This document shows positions 23,661 to 31,543 of a DNA stretch of 64,000 nucleotides, piece after piece. Source of the DNA: SAR202 cluster bacterium (lineage in GTDB: Bacteria; Chloroflexota; Dehalococcoidia; Lucifugimonadales; VGZR01). A program made the position numbers and the translations under genes. The stretch is from assembly GCA_016872515.1 (NCBI GenBank), contig VGZR01000001.1:16475-80474 (forward strand), given 5' to 3'. The notes beneath the pieces are model-generated. The model did no database searches, had not been told where the DNA came from, and saw only the letters and a program-made list of their open reading frames with translations. Position 1 is the stretch's first letter; each line of letters opens with the position of its first letter.

Positions 23661-24836
23661 TTGATTCGAGTTTGCCCGCGCCATTGGCGCTGGGCAGTGC
23701 TGCTGCTAGTCCTAGTAGTCGCTGCCTGTGCTCCTCAGTCCGGCGGCGCTTGTACTGGAGTTGTGCGTCCGGAAGGCTGGGCGGGCGGCGTCGTTGACGG
23801 CGACACCAGCACCTTGTACGTCGGCACCATGGGTGGCCGAATCTTGGCTATAGACACCGAGAACGGCGAACCCCGCTGGCAGTTCGACCTCCAAGGCGAC
23901 GAGCAACTCCGCGCGATCTACGGCACACCGTTTCTATCGGGGACCGGCCTGTATGTCGGTGGGTACGATGGCTACCTCTACCGCTTGAACACTGAGACAG
24001 CCTCTTCGGACGGGGAGGATGTGTGGTCGGTCCCCGTGGGAGGGGAGAAGCAACCCATCGTGGGTGGGCCGGCGGAGGCAGACGGAGTAGTTGTGGTGGG
24101 GTCGTCGGACAGCCGTGTGTACGCGTTCAACGCGGAGGATGGCACAGAATTGTGGAGGTTTGAGACCGGAGAGAAGGTCTGGGGGACGCCCGCGATTGCG
24201 AATGGTGTCGTCTATATCGGCTCTCTGGACAAGAAGCTGTACGCGCTTGACCTGCTCCAAGGCACGGAGCGGTGGAGCTATCCCACCAAAGGCGCCATCA
24301 CCGCCAAACCCATGATACTCGACGATGTTGTTTACGTTGGTTCTTTCGACAGCGTTTTCTACGCCCTCGACCTCCAAACAGGGCAACCTCTTTGGACCTT
24401 CGAAGGGGCCGATAACTGGTATTGGGCGTCGGCCACGGAGAGCAGCGGAACCCTCTATGTCGCCTCGTTGGACAAGAGAGTTTACGCCTTGGACAAGGGG
24501 AGTGGTGCGCTGAGATGGACGCTGGAGACAGAGGGGGGGATAACCGGCGTCCCCGTTGTCTCCAACAACAGGCTAGTGGTGGCCTCGGACGACCGGAGCC
24601 TCTACGTCGCTAGGCTGACCGATGGTGGCGACGTGCGCCGCTGTGAGATAGGTGAGCGCCTTCGCAGCAACCTTGCTGAGAAGGGTGGAGTGGTCTTTGT
24701 CGGCGCATGGAACCGCTCGGTGCTGGCAATCACCATCGCGGGCAATGGCGACCCCGGAGAACTTTGGTACCACGTGACTGACAAGAAGAACTGGCAGCAA
24801 GACTGGCGGGACGTGGAGCACGGCCGGGTCTGCTAG
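23661..24836 (+). CDS. PQQ-like beta-propeller lipoprotein (BamB-like)
   Basis: The 391-aa protein has a lipoprotein signal (hydrophobic VLLLVLVV and lipobox VAAC, Cys23). About seven PQQ-type propeller repeats follow, each with the pattern VY(I/V)GS-D--(L/V)YALD--(T/S)G---W, for example VYIGSLDKKLYALD and VYVGSFDSVFYALD. It would fold as a beta-propeller outside the membrane, most likely as a binding scaffold. No PQQ enzyme residues are evident. The start is TTG 23661. It sits between yidD and yidC, so a role near membrane-protein insertion is plausible but inferred from position only. Confidence 0.85.
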   Translation: MIRVCPRHWRWAVLLLVLVVAACAPQSGGACTGVVRPEGWAGGVVDGDTSTLYVGTMGGRILAIDTENGEPRWQFDLQGDEQLRAIYGTPFLSGTGLYVGGYDGYLYRLNTETASSDGEDVWSVPVGGEKQPIVGGPAEADGVVVVGSSDSRVYAFNAEDGTELWRFETGEKVWGTPAIANGVVYIGSLDKKLYALDLLQGTERWSYPTKGAITAKPMILDDVVYVGSFDSVFYALDLQTGQPLWTFEGADNWYWASATESSGTLYVASLDKRVYALDKGSGALRWTLETEGGITGVPVVSNNRLVVASDDRSLYVARLTDGGDVRRCEIGERLRSNLAEKGGVVFVGAWNRSVLAITIAGNGDPGELWYHVTDKKNWQQDWRDVEHGRVC

Positions 24837-24884
24837 CGGGACTAACCAGTATTACTGATAGAAAAGGGCGATAGGGAGTAAGGC

Positions 24885-25805
24885 TTGGAAGTCCTCGTTG
24901 ATGGCTGGATAACAGTCATACTCAGGCCGATGATCAACAGCCTGGTGCTGTTGTATCACGTCTTTTTCAACAATTTTGGGCTGAGCATCATTGTCTTCAC
25001 TGTCATCATCCGGATACTCATGCTGCCCCTGACCGTTAAGCAGGCCCAGTACACCAAGAAGATGGCGGATCTGGCACCGAGACTGAAAGAGATTCAGGCC
25101 AAGCATGCCAACGACCGACAGAAACAGTCTCAGGAAACTCTGAAGGTCTATCGTGAGGCCGGATTCAACCCGCTGGGCTGCCTCGGCCCTGTCCTCATCC
25201 AGTTCCCCATCTGGATAGGCCTCTACCAGGCCATCAGCCAAGCGCTCCCTACCACACCCGATCGTCTGGCGGACCTCTCCCAGCATTTGTACTTCTGGGA
25301 CGCCCAGATCGTGCACGACATCATCCCCCTATCCTCGGGATTCCTATGGCTAGATTTAGCTAAACCCGACCCCTCGGTCATCGTGCTGCCGATCCTTGTG
25401 GGCGTCTCGATGTTCTTCATGCAGAAGATGAGCATGACGCCCGCGACATCGCCGAGCCAGGAGTCAACGAACCGGATGATGTTGTGGATGCTTCCCATCA
25501 TGTTTGGCTTCTTCACCATCCAGTTCTCCAGCGGATTGGCCCTCTACTGGATCGTCTCAAACGTTATCGGCATAGCTATCCAAGGGTTCATCACGGGATG
25601 GGAGCCACTGACCAGCGTGTTCCGTTTCCGGAAAGGGGACAAGGCGGTTACGGCACCCGCAGCACTGGCAGTCCCGGAGCAGCAGGAGGTCACAAGAGAC
25701 GATGAAGACCATCGAGACGACGGCGAAAACGGTGGACGACGCGATCGAGCTGGCGCTAAAGGAACTCAACGCCGAGCGCGCGGAAGTCGAAATAAACGTC
25801 GTTAG
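24885..25805 (+). CDS. yidC: Membrane protein insertase YidC (short form)
   Basis: The 306-aa insertase lacks the large periplasmic P1 domain of Gram-negative YidC, as in monoderms. Core features are FGLSIIVFTVIIRILMLPLT with the hydrophilic-groove Arg, the cytoplasmic coiled coil (QAQYTKKMADLAPRLKEIQ), YREAGFNPLGCLGPVLIQFP and SSGLALYWIVSNVIGI; about five membrane segments. The last about 35 residues are a very charged tail (RDDEDHRDDGENGGRRDRAG) encoded where the jag frame overlaps by 104 nt. The start is TTG 24885. Confidence 0.95.
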   Translation: MEVLVDGWITVILRPMINSLVLLYHVFFNNFGLSIIVFTVIIRILMLPLTVKQAQYTKKMADLAPRLKEIQAKHANDRQKQSQETLKVYREAGFNPLGCLGPVLIQFPIWIGLYQAISQALPTTPDRLADLSQHLYFWDAQIVHDIIPLSSGFLWLDLAKPDPSVIVLPILVGVSMFFMQKMSMTPATSPSQESTNRMMLWMLPIMFGFFTIQFSSGLALYWIVSNVIGIAIQGFITGWEPLTSVFRFRKGDKAVTAPAALAVPEQQEVTRDDEDHRDDGENGGRRDRAGAKGTQRRARGSRNKRR

Positions 25806-26421
25806 CCGAGGCAAGTCTGGCATCCTGGGCATCGGCGGCGAGCCTGCCCGCGTACGGGTCACGCTGATAGACAAGGCCAACGACGTGGTGAAGACCGCGT
25901 CCGAGGTGCTCGATAAACTGCTTTCGCTCATGCAGGTGGAGGCATTGGGGACCGTCAAACACGCCCAGGCGGCGGAGGTTGGCGGGCCGGTGTTTAGTGT
26001 GGATGGCGAAGATTCTGGCCTCCTCATCGGGCGCAAGGGCGAGACATTGCGCTCCCTGCAGTTCATGGTGAACTTCCTGAGCAGCGTTAAACTAGGCGCA
26101 AGGCCCAACATCGTGGTGGACGTCGCCGGCTATCAAGACCGGCGGAACAAGGCGCTCACCTATCTGGCGCGGAATGTGGCGCAGCGCGTCACGGGTACAG
26201 GAAGGCCTATCACCTTGGAACCGATGCCGCCCAACGAGCGGCGCATCATCCACCTGGCGTTGGCGGAGAACAAGCAGGTCACAACGGAGAGCACCGGTGT
26301 GGGTACGACCCGGCAGGTGATTGTCCGCCCACGCCGGGAATTCGGAGGCGGGCGGCCTCCTGTGCGTAGCCAGCGCGGCTCGGAAGTCGGGTCTGAGCCT
26401 GACGATGAGGAACAGCCCTAG
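25702..26421 (+). CDS. jag: Jag/KhpB RNA-binding protein
   Basis: The 239-aa protein has a Jag N-terminal domain (about residues 1-50; MKTIETTAKTVDDAIELAL, SRGKSGILGIGGEPARV). A KH domain follows (about 75-155; EDSGLLIGRKGETLRSLQF, with an IGRKG loop for GxxG), then an R3H domain (about 160-210; LEPMPPNERRIIHLAL). It binds RNA and in other bacteria works with KhpA on cell growth control. Its first 104 nt lie inside the yidC 3' end in another frame. The tail is a polar PRRE/RG-rich extension. Confidence 0.95.
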   Translation: MKTIETTAKTVDDAIELALKELNAERAEVEINVVSRGKSGILGIGGEPARVRVTLIDKANDVVKTASEVLDKLLSLMQVEALGTVKHAQAAEVGGPVFSVDGEDSGLLIGRKGETLRSLQFMVNFLSSVKLGARPNIVVDVAGYQDRRNKALTYLARNVAQRVTGTGRPITLEPMPPNERRIIHLALAENKQVTTESTGVGTTRQVIVRPRREFGGGRPPVRSQRGSEVGSEPDDEEQP

Positions 26422-26460
26422 GCGGCTGAGTCGGGTCACTGGCTGTTAGGAGCTTCGTCT

Positions 26461-27234
26461 GTGGCTGCTCCCCGAGTGCGGGTTGACCTGAAGGGCGCGG
26501 TGGCTACCCTGACTCTAGACCGTCCCCGGGCCCGCAATCCGATAGATGAGAACATGGCGTCCCAGCTTCGAGACGCCTGCTCCGGCTTATCGAGCGACAA
26601 TTCCGTTCGCGTGGTGGTACTCACCGGCGCTGGCGATGTATTCTACGCAGGCGTGGAATTCGCCGGCCGCTACCGTAGCGGAACGCCCACGAAGACGTTG
26701 CCTCAGTCTTTCACGGTCGCAGAGCACATCGCTGCAATCCCAAAGCCCGTCGTCGCCGCCATCAACGGCGACGCCATGGATCAGGGGCTGGAGTTGGCGA
26801 TGGCCTGCGACCTGCGCATAGCGTCGGAGCACGCGCGGATGGGCCTCACGCAACTGGCGCATGGGACTATGCCACGGGACGGCGGCACCCAACGGCTGCC
26901 GAGGCTCGTGGGGCGCGCGCGGGCATTGGAGATGCTGCTGACCGCACGGGTCGTGAACGCTTCCGATGCATTGCGCATCGGCTTGGTCAACGAGGTCGCG
27001 GCTGAGGGCCGCGCGGTAGAACTGTCCCACGAGCTGGCGGCTGCCATAGCAGGACTAGCGCCGATTGCCACACGTTACCTTAAAGAGGCCGTGCTCAAAG
27101 GCCTGGACATGCCGCTTGACCAGGGGCTTCGCCTGGAAGCAGACTTGAGTATCCTGCTGCACAGTACCGCTGACCGTGCCGAAGGCCTACGGTCTTTCGT
27201 CGAACGGCGCCCAGCGGCCTTCCGTGGGAAGTGA
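26461..27234 (+). CDS. Enoyl-CoA hydratase/isomerase family protein (divergent active site)
   Basis: This 257-aa crotonase-fold protein starts at GTG 26461 with a TTAGGAGC ribosome site. The fold blocks LTLDRPRARNPIDENM, VVAAINGDAMDQGLELAMACDLRIAS and DGGTQRLPRLVGRARALEMLL are clear. The oxyanion-hole glycines normally reading GGG are DQG. The Glu of the usual PEI motif is Gln in MGLTQLAHG, so classical hydratase chemistry may be altered. It is the first gene of the run crotonase-ppa-crotonase-acyl-CoA ligase. Confidence 0.85.
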   Translation: MAAPRVRVDLKGAVATLTLDRPRARNPIDENMASQLRDACSGLSSDNSVRVVVLTGAGDVFYAGVEFAGRYRSGTPTKTLPQSFTVAEHIAAIPKPVVAAINGDAMDQGLELAMACDLRIASEHARMGLTQLAHGTMPRDGGTQRLPRLVGRARALEMLLTARVVNASDALRIGLVNEVAAEGRAVELSHELAAAIAGLAPIATRYLKEAVLKGLDMPLDQGLRLEADLSILLHSTADRAEGLRSFVERRPAAFRGK

Positions 27235-27257
27235 TTGGACGAAGAGGAGCCTATTAA

Positions 27258-27764
27258 ATGGTCGAGACATCCAAGACCCTTACCGTGGACGTGATGGTGG
27301 AAATCCCCAAAGGGAGCCGCAATAAGTACGAATACGATACCAAGAAAAAGGCGCTGCGGTTCGACCGGATGCTCTTCTCCGCCGTCCACTACCCCAGCGA
27401 CTACGGTTTCGTGGTAAACACGATGGCGCTCGACAAAGACCCGCTGGATGCGCTCGTACTTGTGTGGGAGCCGACGTTCCCAGGCTGCATCATGGAGGTC
27501 AAGCCAATAGGTTTGTTCAGGATGTGGGACGAGAAAGGCCAGGACGAGAAGATCCTCTGCGTCCCTGTAGCCGACCCACTCTGGAACCACATCGAGCGTC
27601 TCTCGGACGTGCCGCCGCATCTGCTTAAAGAGATAGAGCACTTCTTCGCTGTATATAAGGAGTTGGAGAAGAAGAAGACCGGCATCGAGGGATGGGCGGA
27701 CCGCGACGCGGCCATTAAGGTGATACAAGAGGCCCAAGCGCGTTTCGGGGTCAAGGCCAGTTGA
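27258..27764 (+). CDS. ppa: Inorganic pyrophosphatase (family I)
   Basis: The 168-aa soluble Mg-dependent enzyme splits PPi to phosphate. Family I signatures are VEIPKGSRNKYEYDTKKKAL, YPSDYGFVVNTMALDKDPLDALVL (with the D-x-D-P-x-D-x-x metal motif) and DEKILCVPVADP. The gene abuts the next crotonase with no spacing. An AMP-forming acyl-CoA ligase further down the same run releases PPi, which gives a functional reason for the location. Confidence 0.97.
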   Translation: MVETSKTLTVDVMVEIPKGSRNKYEYDTKKKALRFDRMLFSAVHYPSDYGFVVNTMALDKDPLDALVLVWEPTFPGCIMEVKPIGLFRMWDEKGQDEKILCVPVADPLWNHIERLSDVPPHLLKEIEHFFAVYKELEKKKTGIEGWADRDAAIKVIQEAQARFGVKAS

Positions 27765-28496
27765 ATGGGTTTCGAGACTATCGAATGCTCCAAGCGAAGC
27801 GTCACAGCACACGTGATCCTCAACCGTCCGCACGTTATCAACGCCTTCAACACGAGGATGCGTGATGAGCTGTACGAAGCCCTGGAGTGGGCCCGCGAGG
27901 ATCGTGATGTGCGGGTAGTCGTCCTGCGCGGCGCCGGGGAACGAGGGTTCTGCGCTGGGGCCGACCTGACGGAGTTCGGCACCGCTCCATCACAAGCCGT
28001 TGCCCGCGACGTGCGCTGGGAGCGGGACTTATGGGACCTGATGCGCCGGTTCCGCAAGCCTATCGTGGCCGCGCTGCACGGCTATGTCATCGGCACCGGC
28101 ATGGAGATGGCCTGCTTCTGCGATGTTCGGCTCGCGGCCACTGATGCCGAGTTCGGGATGCCGGAGCTGTCCCTCGGCCTCGTCCCAGCAGCGGGAGGCA
28201 GCCAGACCATCCCGCGTGATATCGGGCTCGGTAGGGCGGTGGAGATGTTCCTGGCCGGGCCCACCCGACGGCTCAGTGCTAGAGAAGCGTTGGCTATCGG
28301 CCTGGTACAGCGGGTCGTAGAGAAGGATGCGCTGTTCGATGAGGCGGAGCGGCTCGCACGGCAGTTGGCCCGATGGAAGCCGAGTGTTGTCGAGGCGGTC
28401 AAGCGGGCTGTGGTGGAAGGCATGGATATGCCGTTGGAGACGGGCTTGAGGTTGGAGCGGAGGCTAGCGGCGCGGCTTGGCGGTGCCACTGTATGA
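27765..28496 (+). CDS. Enoyl-CoA hydratase/isomerase family protein
   Basis: This 243-aa crotonase has VILNRPHVINAFNTRMRDEL, PIVAALHGYVIGTGMEMACF (oxyanion hole) and FGMPELSLGLVPAAGGSQTI, where the catalytic-Glu PE motif is kept, unlike the first crotonase. It likely hydrates a 2-enoyl-CoA or acts on a related acyl-CoA. The ATG follows directly on the ppa stop, and its own stop overlaps the ligase start (ATGA). Confidence 0.92.
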   Translation: MGFETIECSKRSVTAHVILNRPHVINAFNTRMRDELYEALEWAREDRDVRVVVLRGAGERGFCAGADLTEFGTAPSQAVARDVRWERDLWDLMRRFRKPIVAALHGYVIGTGMEMACFCDVRLAATDAEFGMPELSLGLVPAAGGSQTIPRDIGLGRAVEMFLAGPTRRLSAREALAIGLVQRVVEKDALFDEAERLARQLARWKPSVVEAVKRAVVEGMDMPLETGLRLERRLAARLGGATV

Positions 28497-30055
28497 ACGT
28501 TTCCGAGTTTCTCGACCTCACCGCTGAGATAGTACCGAACCGGCCAGCCACGCTGTTCGAAGGCCGAACACGTAGTTTTGCCGAACTGCGCGACCGAAGC
28601 GCCCGGATAGCTGGCGCCCTAGCCTCCTTGGGTGTAGGCAAAGGCGACCGCGTCGCGGTCCTTGACGTGAACTCGGATGACTACATCGCCGCCTTCTTCG
28701 CCTCGTCGCGGCTCGGCGCGGTCTTCGTCCCCTTGAACTTCCGCGCTAAGGCGGATGAACTGACGTTCATGCTCAACGACTCCGGCGCCAAGGCGCTGCT
28801 GGTTGGGCCCGCCTACCGCGACCTCGTGGCCTCTTTGAGGAGTGGCCTCACCGAGGTCTCACAAGCTGTGTCTTTGGGGGAGCATCATGCCGGATGGCCG
28901 TCGCTGGATGAGTTGATTGACGCAGCGCATCGCGGAGGTGACGCTTCGCCCGTGGATGGGCAAGACACGGCGATGCTGTTGTTCACAGCTGGCACGACGG
29001 GCACGCCGAAGGGCGTGATGTTGACCCACGAGAGCTTCTCGTCCTATCTGCTGAGCAACGTCGAGCCTGCCGACCCGCAGGTGGAGGAGCGCACACTGCT
29101 TTCGGTCCCGCTCTACCACGTGGCAGGCATGCAAAGCATGATGGCCGCAGTATTCGGCGGACGGAGCCTTGTGGTTCAACGCCAGTTCGAGCCGGTGCAG
29201 TGGATGGACTTGGTGGAGCGGGAGCGTGTCACCAGAACGACGCTGGTGCCTACGATGCTCAAGATGGTGATGGACCATCCAGAGTTTCCACAGCGCAACC
29301 TGAGCAGCCTTGAAGTAGTATCGTACGGAGCGGCGCCGATGCCGCTCGAGGTTATCAAGCGGGCCATCACCAGCCTTCCCGGCGTCCGGTTCATCAACGC
29401 CTTCGGCCAGACTGAGACGGGCGCCACCATCACGATGCTACCTCCCGACGACCACGACCTGACAGGGCCGCCGGAAGAGGTGGAGAAGAAGCTGCGGAGG
29501 CTTACTTCCATCGGACGGCCGCTTGAGGACGTGGAGGTAGGCATCGTGGACGAAGGCGGCGTGACGGTGCCGCCGGGGAATGTGGGCGAGATCGTGGCGC
29601 GCGGGCCACGGCTGATGAAGGGGTATTGGAACAGGGCGGACGCGACCGCGCAGGCCATCCGGGGCGGGTGGCTGTACACGGGCGACCTTGGGTATATGGA
29701 CGAAGATGGGTACATCTACCTGTCAGGCCGCGCGAAGGACTTCATCAAGCGCGGCGGCGAGATGATTTCCCCCGAAGAGGTGGAGCGCGTGCTCCAGTCG
29801 CACCCTGCCATCGAGGAGGCCGCCGTCATCGGCGTGCCCGACCCCCACTGGGGCGAGGCCGTGCGCGCCGTGGTTGTGCCGAAGAAGGGATGCGTGCTCG
29901 ACAACGCCGAGGTCGTCGAGTACTGCCGCCAGCGCCTCGCCAGCTTCAAGAAGCCTGAATCGGTAATCGTGGCAGACGTCTTGCCGCGAAATGCGCTCGG
30001 CAAGGTGCTCAAGCGCGCGCTCCGGGAGCAGTTCGGAGAGTCAGTCCGATTCTAG
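28493..30055 (+). CDS. AMP-forming acyl-CoA synthetase (ligase)
   Basis: This ANL-superfamily enzyme activates a carboxylic acid to acyl-CoA with ATP, giving AMP + PPi. From ATG 28493 (ATGA overlap with the crotonase) it is 520 aa beginning MNVSEFLDLTAEIVPNRPA; the track start at 28373 is a frame extension into the upstream gene. Motifs are the P-loop LLFTAGTTGTPKGVMLTH, FINAFGQTETGATIT, YTGDLGYMDEDGYIYLSGR and the hinge/C-domain KDFIKRGGEMISPEEVE, with the catalytic Lys in RNALGKVLKRAL. The acid chain type is not predictable. Confidence 0.93.
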   Translation: MNVSEFLDLTAEIVPNRPATLFEGRTRSFAELRDRSARIAGALASLGVGKGDRVAVLDVNSDDYIAAFFASSRLGAVFVPLNFRAKADELTFMLNDSGAKALLVGPAYRDLVASLRSGLTEVSQAVSLGEHHAGWPSLDELIDAAHRGGDASPVDGQDTAMLLFTAGTTGTPKGVMLTHESFSSYLLSNVEPADPQVEERTLLSVPLYHVAGMQSMMAAVFGGRSLVVQRQFEPVQWMDLVERERVTRTTLVPTMLKMVMDHPEFPQRNLSSLEVVSYGAAPMPLEVIKRAITSLPGVRFINAFGQTETGATITMLPPDDHDLTGPPEEVEKKLRRLTSIGRPLEDVEVGIVDEGGVTVPPGNVGEIVARGPRLMKGYWNRADATAQAIRGGWLYTGDLGYMDEDGYIYLSGRAKDFIKRGGEMISPEEVERVLQSHPAIEEAAVIGVPDPHWGEAVRAVVVPKKGCVLDNAEVVEYCRQRLASFKKPESVIVADVLPRNALGKVLKRALREQFGESVRF

Positions 30056-30076
30056 AGCCGCGAGGGTGACCGCGTG

Positions 30077-31336
30077 CTACCCTATCCGGTCGAAGCCGGT
30101 GTACGGACGCAGCGCCTCAGGGATGGCCACGGAGCCGTCGGCTTGCTGGTAGTTCTCCAGGATGGCCGCGATGACACGGGGCAGGGCTAAGCCGGAGCCG
30201 TTCAGGGTGTGGGGAAACTGGACCTTTTCGCCCTCGGCCGCGCGGTAGCGGATGTTGGCGCGCCGCGCTTGGAAGTCGGTGCAGTTGGAGCATGAGCTGA
30301 CCTCCAGCCACTCCTTACTGCCCGGCGCCCACATCTCCAGGTCGTAGGTTTTCACCGCGGAAAAGCCCAGGTCGCCCGTGCACAGCTCGATGACCCGGTA
30401 GGCGATCCCCAAGCGGCTGCACACATCTTCGGCGTCGGCCAGCAGCGTCTCAAGCTCCTGGTCGGATACGGTTGGCTCGACGAACTTGTACATCTCCACC
30501 TTTTCGAACTGGTGGACGCGCTTGATGCCGCGCGTGTCTTTTCCGGCGGCGGCCTTCTCCCTTCGGAAACACGGGCTTTGGGCAACGAACCGTTTGGGGA
30601 TGCTGCCGGGAGGGAGAATCTCGCCGGCGAACATGCTGGTGACCGGAACTTCGGCGGTTGGGATGAGCCACAGGTCGTCTTCCTGGTCGTGGTACATGGT
30701 GTCAGCGAACTTGGGCAGGTGTCCACTGCCGGTCGCTGTGGCGGTGGTGACCAGGAAGGGCAGATACAGCTCCTGGTATCCGTGCTCCCGGGTGTGGATA
30801 TCCAGCATCCAGGCGGTGAGCGCCCGTTGGAGCTTCGCACCCATGCCTTTCAGGACGAAAAAGCGGCTGCCCGACAGCTTGGCGCCACGCTGGAGGTCTA
30901 TGATGTCCAGCTTCTCCCCCAAATCCCAGTGGGGCAGCGGCTCGAAGTCGAACCTGCGCGGTTCGCCCGCCGACCGCGACACACGGTTGTCGTGCTCGTC
31001 CTTCCCTACCGGAACGCTGTCGCGCGGGAGATTAGGCACGGTGAGCAGCAGTGCCGACATGTCGTCCTCAGCGACCTTCGTTTCCCCCTCGAGGTCTTTG
31101 ATTCGTGCCCCCACGCGCCGCATCTCTTCCACGAGGTCTGCCGGGGGAGGCTTGGTCTTGCCCAGGTCGCGGCTGACGGTGTTCCGGCGGCCACGAAGCT
31201 GGTCGGCCTCGACGATGATGGCGCGCCGCCGGGAGTCCAACTCCAGGATGCGGTCTATGGGAGCGCCCTGCCCCCGTGCGGCCATGGCGCGGCGGACGGC
31301 ATCGGGGTTCTCCCGGAGAAGCTCAATGCTGATCAT
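30077..31336 (-). CDS. serS: Seryl-tRNA synthetase
   Basis: The 419-aa class II synthetase begins MISIELLRENPDAVRRAM. The N-terminal long coiled-coil arm (about residues 25-100) binds the tRNA-Ser variable arm. Class II motif 2 reads SPCFRREKAAAGKDTRGIKR and motif 3 NGSGLALPRVIAAILENYQ. It is convergent with the acyl-CoA ligase and divergent from the GAF-domain genes. It appears to be a single-gene unit. Confidence 0.97.
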   Translation of the reverse strand: MISIELLRENPDAVRRAMAARGQGAPIDRILELDSRRRAIIVEADQLRGRRNTVSRDLGKTKPPPADLVEEMRRVGARIKDLEGETKVAEDDMSALLLTVPNLPRDSVPVGKDEHDNRVSRSAGEPRRFDFEPLPHWDLGEKLDIIDLQRGAKLSGSRFFVLKGMGAKLQRALTAWMLDIHTREHGYQELYLPFLVTTATATGSGHLPKFADTMYHDQEDDLWLIPTAEVPVTSMFAGEILPPGSIPKRFVAQSPCFRREKAAAGKDTRGIKRVHQFEKVEMYKFVEPTVSDQELETLLADAEDVCSRLGIAYRVIELCTGDLGFSAVKTYDLEMWAPGSKEWLEVSSCSNCTDFQARRANIRYRAAEGEKVQFPHTLNGSGLALPRVIAAILENYQQADGSVAIPEALRPYTGFDRIG

Positions 31337-31452
31337 CAGGGCCTCTTCATGTCATGGGGCTCTCGCAACCGGACAAGTATACCCTTCCCCCGGCGTTCGT
31401 AGCTAACGGAGCGGGAAAATAGCACACGGATCGCTTGCCATCCGCGTGCAAG

Positions 31453-31481
31453 TTGACGCGTAGCTGTGGTACGGTTATCGT
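31453..31481 (+). promoter_or_regulatory. Putative promoter of the GAF sensor genes
   Basis: TTGACG (31453-31458) and TATCGT (31476-31481) are spaced 17 nt apart, about 60 nt upstream of the first GAF gene, in the 195-nt gap between divergent serS and that gene. Confidence 0.5.
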
Positions 31482-31543
31482 TAGCCCAAGTGGCGCTCCT
31501 TCCACGGCCGCGTCCGTAGGGCGCCGAAGGTGTGCCTTGGCGA

